Positions 21,281 to 26,549 of a stretch of DNA of 26,549 nucleotides are shown piece after piece (the stretch's first letter is position 1; each line of letters opens with the position of its first letter). Source of the stretch: a virus. The notes beneath the pieces were generated by a model. That model did no database searches. It worked only from the letters and a program-made list of their open reading frames with translations, and was not told the DNA's origin. Both the position numbers and the translations under genes were made by a program. Location of the stretch: positions 1 to 26,549 of IMG/VR virus record IMGVR_UViG_3300030419_002044. One strand, given 5' to 3'.

Positions 21281-22478
21281 CCTTGAGTAGTACAGTATGT
21301 TCGTTGAACCTGCCGTTCATTTTAGTTTCAGTAGCTTTAATATCTTGTAAGAATTTACGTAGAGCTACTTTTCCCGCCTTGCCAAACTCTTTAAGTTGCT
21401 GTTCAGGCTTGCGTAGTGTCTTTTGTACACTCAATGCCTCATCAAAAAACTGCAAGGTTGTTCCTTTTATTGAAAACTCGCCATGCTCTACCGCAACATA
21501 TTTTCCTAGTTTACGGTTTTTTGTATTAAAGACCCAAAGTTCAGTAGCACCGATAATTTTAGTAGGATCAATGCTAACAGTTTTATATCTAGGATCGTCT
21601 GTCTTGTATTTGAGCTTTGATACGAGCTTATCAGCACTCTTGGGCTTAGGCTTACGAGTTGCGCGACTTGCTTTCTTAAGGGCGGCATAAGCATCAAGGT
21701 CACCAAACAAAGAATCAAAAAACTTTGTATACTTGGTTATATCTTGTTTACTAAGAAAACCATAGCCTTCCTTAATTTGTTCCCAAGAGTCTTGTTCCTC
21801 GGCAGTCATTTTTTTAAATTTACTAGCCGTGGGCATGTTTTGTAACAGTTGATACTCAGCTGCAATTGGTTCGTAGTAACTACGAATTTTACTAATATGA
21901 GCTTGAGCAACATTATTAGCTTTAAGCCAATCAAAGAATTTAGGTATGTCGCTGCTAGGCTGCAAATCAACCCATAATTCAAATTCGCCTATAATATCGC
22001 TGAGTTGTTCTCTCATACGTTCCTGAATACTAGGCTTGTAAACTTTGTTATTAACCTTGTCTTTTGCTTTCTTTTCTTTAACAAGAGCTTTGCCAGACTC
22101 TGCTAGTTCGTCTAGTTTTTTCGTATAATATTCAGTGCTCTGGTTGAACTGATCTTCATCATTTTTTGCACCAGCACAAGGACCAAAATCTCCTTTTACA
22201 AAGGGCTGTTCAGGATATACAGTAGACCAGTAACACCAAGCGGCAAGTCCACTATTCTGTATTAAATAATCAGGATTTGCAAGAATCGCTTGAGCTGTAG
22301 ATTTGTTATAAGCCTTACGAACGTAGCCTTTAACAATGTTTACATACTCTTTAGAGTTAACAGTTGCATGAACAGCTCTGCTAAAAGCGACATAACCTTT
22401 ATCAGGTTTAATTCCACCAATGCCAACTTTGGCTCGACGTACTGTTTTTTTCTTACGCCGTTTGGTCGTTGCTGCCAT
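21273..22478 (-). CDS. Lys-rich protein of unknown function, 401 residues
   Basis: 401 residues from the chosen start MAATTKRRKKK, which has a perfect SD (GGAGGA, six bases upstream). The longer frame from 22499 has no SD and is less likely. The N-terminus is a run of basic residues that could contact nucleic acid. A domain with AFSRAVHATVNSKEYV follows, then a charged helical middle (KKLDELAESGKALVKEKKAK) and a C-terminal beta-rich part (TELWVFNTKNRKLGKYVAVE, IKGTTLQFFDEA). I do not recognise the family beyond a vague similarity to marine T4-like hypotheticals. It overlaps the upstream 57-residue gene by 26 bases and is followed by gp13. It could be early or structural. Confidence 0.78.
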   Translation of the reverse strand: MAATTKRRKKKTVRRAKVGIGGIKPDKGYVAFSRAVHATVNSKEYVNIVKGYVRKAYNKSTAQAILANPDYLIQNSGLAAWCYWSTVYPEQPFVKGDFGPCAGAKNDEDQFNQSTEYYTKKLDELAESGKALVKEKKAKDKVNNKVYKPSIQERMREQLSDIIGEFELWVDLQPSSDIPKFFDWLKANNVAQAHISKIRSYYEPIAAEYQLLQNMPTASKFKKMTAEEQDSWEQIKEGYGFLSKQDITKYTKFFDSLFGDLDAYAALKKASRATRKPKPKSADKLVSKLKYKTDDPRYKTVSIDPTKIIGATELWVFNTKNRKLGKYVAVEHGEFSIKGTTLQFFDEALSVQKTLRKPEQQLKEFGKAGKVALRKFLQDIKATETKMNGRFNEHTVLLKVS

Positions 22479-22626
22479 AATATTCCTCCATACTTTCAAT
22501 AAGGCTCATAATATCAGCCATGTCTAAGTTGTCTATGGCTTCGTTAGAAACAGTTTCAACCCATTCCTTCTGTAGGGTACTTATAGGAATAGGTTTACGA
22601 GTTTTAAAATCAATAATATTAGACAC
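22453..22626 (-). CDS. small acidic protein with GTG start
   Basis: 57 residues from a GTG codon two bases after the stop of the upstream gene: MSNIIDFKTRKPIPISTLQK, then an acidic helix (DNLDMADIMSLIESMEEYY). No ATG in this frame would keep the N-terminal part. The SD is weak, so translation is probably coupled to the upstream gene. It overlaps the 401-residue gene by 26 bases in another frame and carries that gene's SD inside its coding region. The N-IIDFKTRKPI opening is a style I associate with small marine phage proteins of unknown function. Confidence 0.62.
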   Translation of the reverse strand: MSNIIDFKTRKPIPISTLQKEWVETVSNEAIDNLDMADIMSLIESMEEYYGSNDQTA

Positions 22627-22628
22627 TG

Positions 22629-22814
22629 TTATGCGCCTAATATTTCATATGACACTCGCTTATTTAAGGTCTTAAGAAACTGTTCAACCTGATTTTCAGT
22701 GAAAACAGTGTCAACTAATCCAACGCTATCATAATTGACTAGTTTCACTATCTTAAACAGTTTTTCACGCCGACTATTGTTTGGCATTGCTTTAATAACT
22801 ACTTTGGATGACAT
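22629..22814 (-). CDS. small basic protein, unknown function
   Basis: 61 residues beginning MSSKVVIKAMPNNSRREKL. The ATG at 22814 lies eight bases after GGAG; the ATG at 22820 is only two bases from it and is less likely to be used. The sequence suggests a small alpha/beta domain (KIVKLVNYDSVGLVDTVFTENQVEQFLKTL is partly helical). It lies in the early-type run of small genes driven by the promoter at 23331-23358. No family recognised. Confidence 0.68.
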   Translation of the reverse strand: MSSKVVIKAMPNNSRREKLFKIVKLVNYDSVGLVDTVFTENQVEQFLKTLNKRVSYEILGA

Positions 22815-22843
22815 ATGCATCTCTCCTTATGTTAAGTGTTAAT

Positions 22844-23128
22844 TTAGGCTCCTATGGTGTTGTAGTAACCTGCGGCAGACACCAGCATGCAATTGTTTTC
22901 GTCAACGCCTGCATGCTTCAAAGCAGAGCCAGTGAAGAAGATACAAGCCTCATTGCTAATATCAAATTCATCTTTGTGAATTAACTTGAGGATGGGCATC
23001 TTCCAATTAGAAGGATCAGCAATCTTATCAAAAGCATTGCTCAACTCGCCACGGGTATAACCGTTGAGAGAAACGACTTTGTCGTCCAAATCCTTAAGAA
23101 TAGTAGCAACTGTGGTTTCTTTGCTCAT
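22844..23128 (-). CDS. unknown 94-residue protein
   Basis: 94 residues, apparently one compact alpha/beta domain: TVATILKDLDDKVVSLNGY, NAFDKIADPSNWKMPI, ACIFFTGSALKHAG and CMLVSAAGYYNTIGA. No membrane segment or recognised motif. Its start overlaps the stop of the upstream 66-residue gene as ATGA (23125-23128), with GAGAGG as SD. By its position in the promoter-proximal early operon it may act on the host soon after infection, but this is only inferred from place. Confidence 0.7.
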   Translation of the reverse strand: MSKETTVATILKDLDDKVVSLNGYTRGELSNAFDKIADPSNWKMPILKLIHKDEFDISNEACIFFTGSALKHAGVDENNCMLVSAAGYYNTIGA

Positions 23129-23325
23129 CTAACCCTCTCTTTAATTACCTCAAGACAATCTCTCTTGGTATCCCATGTACTATAATATCCGGATCCACAC
23201 ATGTCATACGTTTCATCATAAAGAGTCCAACAGTTTCCACCATCGTAACTCTTGGAAATGTAGTATACAGGGTTGGTGTTCGTAGTTACGTAGTCACCAG
23301 CACCAAGTTTCTTTGTTCTAATCAT
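23125..23325 (-). CDS. unknown 66-residue protein, first gene of the leftward operon
   Basis: 66 residues, rich in Tyr, Asp, Gly and Cys (SYDGGNCWTLYDETYDMCGSGYYSTWD), probably a small beta domain. No SD is present; the ATG is five bases from a -10 box, so the mRNA should be leaderless. It is the first gene of the leftward operon and overlaps the next gene as ATGA. The promoter-proximal site is typical of early, host-directed phage genes, but no function can be assigned. Confidence 0.68.
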   Translation of the reverse strand: MIRTKKLGAGDYVTTNTNPVYYISKSYDGGNCWTLYDETYDMCGSGYYSTWDTKRDCLEVIKERVR

Positions 23326-23330
23326 ACTTT

Positions 23331-23358
23331 ATATTAGCATAAATACAGCAAACGTCAA
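23331..23358 (-). promoter_or_regulatory. sigma70-type leftward promoter
   Basis: TTGACG (23353-23358), a 16-base spacer and TAATAT (23331-23336), five bases before the ATG of the 66-residue gene. The geometry predicts a leaderless transcript. A plus-strand late motif lies within its spacer. Confidence 0.65.
23338..23346 (+). promoter_or_regulatory. T4-late-type rightward promoter
   Basis: CATAAATAC on the plus strand, 61 bases before radical SAM gene 2 and inside the spacer of the leftward promoter. It could allow late expression of the rightward genes and would collide with early leftward initiation. Confidence 0.45.
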
Positions 23359-23366
23359 CCATTTTA

Positions 23367-23395
23367 TTGAAATAAATGAAAATATGCCGTATAAT
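23367..23395 (+). promoter_or_regulatory. sigma70-type rightward promoter of radical SAM gene 2
   Basis: TTGAAA (23367-23372), a 17-base spacer and a perfect TATAAT (23390-23395). The -10 box is 12 bases from the ATG, giving a leader of only about six bases with no SD. Confidence 0.75.
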
Positions 23396-23407
23396 ATGGT
23401 ATAAGCT

Positions 23408-24916
23408 ATGACATCTACTGATATTTTACTATGTGCAATGCCTCTTCTGGTGGTAGATAGGGCTCCTGGAGCACCTGCTATCCTAAAATCAGCAGTAATT
23501 GATGCTGGGTACACGGCTAAAGCACTAGATTTCTCAATAAATTTTTATCATAATCAATGTGATCGTGACATAAGCCTATATGAGTCATTGGGGTCAGTTT
23601 TTAGGCCAAATGAACCGATTACAGCTAGTTCACATACTGCCGGTAACGCATGGATAGCAGATAGCATTGAAGAAATAAGAAAACATAATCCTAAACTGGT
23701 AGGATTAAGCGTATTCACAAACCACCAACATCGTAGCACACTAATGTTAGCAAAGGCGGTAAAAGATAACCTTCCTGAAGTTAAAATTATTGTGGGAGGG
23801 TTAGGATTAGATCAGCCTATTAACACGAGTCTTAACAATGTAATTGAAATTGAAAAAGCAAAATCCTCTACTGTATTTGCAGATTACATTAGCGACATAG
23901 TAGATTTTACTGTGAGAGGATCATCTGGATTAGATCAAATGCTTATGATTTTAAAAATGGAGCTCGGACAAGTTAAGCCAAATGTGCAATATTTTCCTGA
24001 AGATGATCTAATATTTAAAACACCCATACCAGACTGGGATGATTACGATTTCGACGATTATGATTGGGATCATCAAGTAAGCCTGCAAGTAACAGGCAGT
24101 AGGGGGTGTGTAAGAAATTGCACATTTTGTGATATCGGTGGGCAATACGGTAAGTTCAGCTATAGAACAGGTGAAGATATTGCTAATGAGATAATAGCAA
24201 GCCATAAAAAATATGGTATAAGAACATTTGAATTTACTGATAGCCTAGTAAATGGTGGGTTAAAAGTTTTTAAGGAATGGCTTGTAAAACTTGCTGATTA
24301 CAATTCTACATTAGATCCAGAAAAAAGAATACAGTGGTTTGGGCAATACATATGCAGACCACAATCACAAACTCCAAATGAATTTTATCCTCTAATGAAA
24401 AAATCGGGTGTTATTAACCTAATCATTGGTATGGAAAGTGGCAGTAATGAAGTATTAAAAGCTATGGACAAAAAGATGACAGTGCAAGATGCCTATGACG
24501 AGCTTGAACAGTTTAGTAAACATAGGATATCAACCAGTTTACTTTTATTTGGAAGTTTTATCAATGAAACTTGGCCTAGGTTTTTAGAAACATTAGATTT
24601 TATAGCAAACTGTCAATCATATGTTGCGGACGGAACTATTACTAGATTTAACCCAGGAATTCCTCTATACATAACTAAAAAAATGCCACTAGGTGCTAAC
24701 GCAGACGAGTTGGGTCTAGTCCTTGATGAATCTAATTACTACAACTGGGTTGACAAGAACAATCCAGAATTGGATTACGTTGAGCGTTGCCGCAGAAAAA
24801 TGATTATGCAAGAACTTTTTGACTTACTTAACATTCCTGCTAATAGTGTTGGATTCTTACATCTAAAGCAAATTGATAAGCAATTACGAGAAATGACAGC
24901 TGAGTATGAAACTTAA
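23408..24916 (+). CDS. B12-binding-domain-type radical SAM protein
   Basis: 502 residues. The N-terminal about 180 residues look like a cobalamin-binding-type Rossmann domain (AILKSAVIDAGYTAKALDF, KLVGLSVFT, VKIIVGGLG), without a clear DxHxxG His motif, so B12 may bind base-off or not at all. The radical SAM core follows an acidic IPDWDDYDFDDYDWD linker; its CxxxCxxC is Cys234, Cys238 and Cys241 in GCVRNCTFCDIGG. Later segments FEFTDSLVNG and LIIGMESGSNEVLKAM fit the barrel. Class B enzymes of this kind often do methylations or other radical changes; the substrate here is unknown. Transcription starts a few bases before the ATG. The next gene overlaps by 11 bases, mirroring the radical SAM gene 1 arrangement. 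Confidence 0.88.
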   Translation: MTSTDILLCAMPLLVVDRAPGAPAILKSAVIDAGYTAKALDFSINFYHNQCDRDISLYESLGSVFRPNEPITASSHTAGNAWIADSIEEIRKHNPKLVGLSVFTNHQHRSTLMLAKAVKDNLPEVKIIVGGLGLDQPINTSLNNVIEIEKAKSSTVFADYISDIVDFTVRGSSGLDQMLMILKMELGQVKPNVQYFPEDDLIFKTPIPDWDDYDFDDYDWDHQVSLQVTGSRGCVRNCTFCDIGGQYGKFSYRTGEDIANEIIASHKKYGIRTFEFTDSLVNGGLKVFKEWLVKLADYNSTLDPEKRIQWFGQYICRPQSQTPNEFYPLMKKSGVINLIIGMESGSNEVLKAMDKKMTVQDAYDELEQFSKHRISTSLLLFGSFINETWPRFLETLDFIANCQSYVADGTITRFNPGIPLYITKKMPLGANADELGLVLDESNYYNWVDKNNPELDYVERCRRKMIMQELFDLLNIPANSVGFLHLKQIDKQLREMTAEYET

Positions 24917-25361
24917 TATTCCAAAATCAGTTATCAATAGATTACAACTAGATAGATTTGATCTGATAATAAAGTTATTAGGACCAGCAGCAATTTATAT
25001 AGATGATGAGCTTGTATATACATCTGATTATGATGATATATTAGATGTTACACATTCACATAAATTAAAAATGAACGGAGACAAGGTTGTTCTACGTATG
25101 GATTGTGCTAGCGTATATGAGTTAACTATAAATGATGTAGATATGATAACATGTGGATTAGCATATAGATTTGTTGATGGGCCAGAGTTTCATAATGGTA
25201 AGTTTGCAATGGAATTGCCTGTTCCGGTGTTGCCTGGATTTATAAAATTAGTAAGTCCAATAGAAACGCATGGATTATGGCCTAATCCAAGCCTAAAGGA
25301 CTCTATATTACAGAATATAGAGTTACTTCGTAATAGGAGTCAAAATAACAGAGCTAATTGA
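24906..25361 (+). CDS. small partner protein of radical SAM gene 2
   Basis: 151 residues, mainly beta by pattern: AAIYIDDELVYTS, KVVLRMDCASVYELTINDVDMIT, then FHNGKFAMELPVPVLPGF and a helical tail. It has the same order of landmarks as the 138-residue partner of radical SAM gene 1 (VNDKVLYSG, CIDDFEIIP, FNGEWVLEIPEP), so I infer remote homology. The first 11 bases overlap the enzyme gene, implying coupled expression. No signal peptide, membrane segment or known catalytic motif is seen. It could be the substrate, a carrier or an accessory domain for the enzyme. Confidence 0.75.
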   Translation: MKLNIPKSVINRLQLDRFDLIIKLLGPAAIYIDDELVYTSDYDDILDVTHSHKLKMNGDKVVLRMDCASVYELTINDVDMITCGLAYRFVDGPEFHNGKFAMELPVPVLPGFIKLVSPIETHGLWPNPSLKDSILQNIELLRNRSQNNRAN

Positions 25362-25364
25362 TTC

Positions 25365-25373
25365 AATAAATAC
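25365..25373 (+). promoter_or_regulatory. T4-late-type promoter of the rightward virion-type gene
   Basis: AATAAATAC on the plus strand, 22 bases before the ATG, just after the partner gene stop. The leader of about 17 bases carries the SD AGAAGGA. Confidence 0.75.
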
Positions 25374-25394
25374 TATTACGTAGAAGGATTTGCT

Positions 25395-26549
25395 ATGCCT
25401 CGTTTAAGCATGTGGAAAGAGGGCACACATACCTCTGATTTTAAGTTTTTTGATCGCAACATTAAAGAGATGTTTACTGTGGGCGGCACAGGTATATCCG
25501 TACACAAGTATATGGGTATTCTGGATCAAGGATCTAGTACAGATGCTACACAACCCACTACTACCCAGGACGATCCTCTTGCGATACAAGATTTATTGTT
25601 CCTAGAAAATAGAGATCGCAAATACGACACAGACATATATAATCTTCGTGGGTTATATAATGTTGCTGACACTGACTTTGATCTAAGTCAGTTTGGATTA
25701 TTTTTACAAAATGATACATTATTCATAACATTCCATCTGGCAGATATGGATCGTATTCTAGGTCGCAGGTTAATGAGCGGGGACGTATTAGAACTTCCGC
25801 ATCTTAAAGATTATAATAGCTTAGATACCACGTTAGAGCTTGCGCTAAAACGTTTTTATGTAGTACAAGAGGGTACACGGCCCACAGAAGGATATAGTCC
25901 AACATGGTGGCCACATCTTTGGCGTGTAAAATGCACACCAATGGTGGATAGCCAGGAATACAATGATATCCTTAATAAAATACAATTAGACGATGACGGA
26001 TCAAGCACTGAAAAGACGCTACGAGATCTACTTAGCACATACAAGAAAGAGCTTGAGATTACTGAGAAGGTTGTACAACAGGCAGAAGCAGAAGTTCCTA
26101 AAAGTGGATATGATACAAGCAGATATTATGTTGTACCAGCAGACGAAACAGGCAAGCCCTTGGAGCCAACTGGATTTACTGCTGATACCAGCACAATATC
26201 AGTTGACAGTGATATTATAAAAACAGATTCTACACGTATTAGTCCAGAAAATTCTAATGCGTATAGTGGATACCTCATAGGAGATGGGTTAGCACCCAAT
26301 GGAGAAAGTGTTACTATGGGTACAAGTTTCCCAACAGATTCTATAGAAGGAGACTATGTATTACGTCTGGACTTTCTACCTAATAGGCTATTTAGATATA
26401 ATGGATCACGCTGGGTCAAGGTAGAAGACAGTGTAAGATCTCCATTAACTCCAGGAAAAGGAAATAGGCTGTTAGATACATTTACAAATAATACAAGCAA
26501 AACAATCCGCGATGATAATGTAGAAATAGATCAACGTGTAGGATTAAGT
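25395..26549 (+). CDS. virion structural protein, neck-like, partial at right edge
   Basis: 385 codons are open to the window end, with no stop. It begins MPRLSMWKEGTHTSDFKFFD; a strong SD AGAAGGA lies six bases upstream and a late promoter just before. The first about 190 residues hold GGTGISVHKYMG, a DLSQFGLFLQNDTLFITFHL block, RRLMSGDVLELPHL and TWWPHLWRVKCTP. The order (N-D-x-L-hydrophobic strand, then SGDhhxhP, then a W/V strand) resembles the beta domain of T4 gp14, another neck protein, but sequence identity looks low. A repeated structural segment (SRYYVVPADETGKPLEP) and a DSIEGDYVLRLDFLPNRLFR...W unit follow. I am confident it is a late virion-type gene and less so that it is gp14. 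Confidence 0.7.
   Translation, partial: MPRLSMWKEGTHTSDFKFFDRNIKEMFTVGGTGISVHKYMGILDQGSSTDATQPTTTQDDPLAIQDLLFLENRDRKYDTDIYNLRGLYNVADTDFDLSQFGLFLQNDTLFITFHLADMDRILGRRLMSGDVLELPHLKDYNSLDTTLELALKRFYVVQEGTRPTEGYSPTWWPHLWRVKCTPMVDSQEYNDILNKIQLDDDGSSTEKTLRDLLSTYKKELEITEKVVQQAEAEVPKSGYDTSRYYVVPADETGKPLEPTGFTADTSTISVDSDIIKTDSTRISPENSNAYSGYLIGDGLAPNGESVTMGTSFPTDSIEGDYVLRLDFLPNRLFRYNGSRWVKVEDSVRSPLTPGKGNRLLDTFTNNTSKTIRDDNVEIDQRVGLS

Noticed and set aside
21283-21690. Plus-strand 135-codon open frame
   Set aside because: Antisense to the 401-residue gene, whose start has a perfect SD; the composition is not protein-like.
22479-22499. Longer N-terminus (MKVWRNI) for the 401-residue protein
   Set aside because: No SD at that ATG, while the internal ATG at 22478 has GGAGGA at ideal spacing and a typical basic N-terminus.
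1-26549. tRNA genes, CRISPR arrays or insertion sequences
   Set aside because: No cloverleaf-like segment, regularly spaced direct repeats or transposase motifs were seen by eye; a covariance-model tRNA scan was not possible.

Overview
The window looks like part of the genome of a marine T4-like myovirus (cyanophage or pelagiphage type). The DNA is AT-rich and packed with short-spaced, often overlapping genes. It carries recognisable T4-family proteins: a UvsX recombinase, gp32 ssDNA-binding protein, both terminase subunits (gp16, gp17), gp4 head completion protein, gp13 neck protein, gp18 tail sheath, gp19 tail tube and a gp1-type dNMP kinase. Two radical SAM genes and the sequence style of several proteins (gp32, gp16, the 888-residue protein) resemble marine T4-like phages. 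The host cannot be told from the sequence. Family calls were made by reading motifs and from memory of the families; no database search was run.

Layout. Nearly everything from 23325 down to 1 is on the minus strand. Right to left it holds: a run of small unknown genes (23325-22453); a 401-residue Lys-rich protein; gp13; the dNMP kinase; gp18; gp19; a 465-residue tail-tube-fold protein; a 122-residue protein; gp4; gp16; two acidic proteins; two tiny membrane proteins; an 80-residue protein; gp17; the 888-residue acidic protein; a 134-residue protein; radical SAM gene 1 with its partner; gp32; small genes; a 280-residue unknown; uvsX; and a 71-residue protein. A single plus-strand gene for a zinc-binding, degenerate HNH-like protein sits between gp18 and the kinase. 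From 23408 the strand switches to plus: radical SAM gene 2, its partner, and a virion-type protein that runs off the window end.

Regulation is unusually legible. Ten copies of a T4-late-promoter-like motif (NATAAATAC; one copy ends in T) lie mostly just upstream of virion genes. Separately, several genes have sigma70-type promoters (TTGAC / TATAAT) whose -10 box ends only 5 to 6 bases before the ATG, so their mRNAs should be leaderless. At gp13 and the 465-residue tail gene, the late promoter is enclosed by an inverted repeat whose 3' arm carries the Shine-Dalgarno (SD) sequence. Read-through RNA should therefore hide the ribosome site, while late-initiated RNA should expose it.

The most interesting protein-level pattern is that the two unrelated-looking radical SAM genes are each followed by an overlapping small gene, and the two small proteins appear to be remote relatives. 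This suggests a repeated two-component radical SAM module of unknown substrate.
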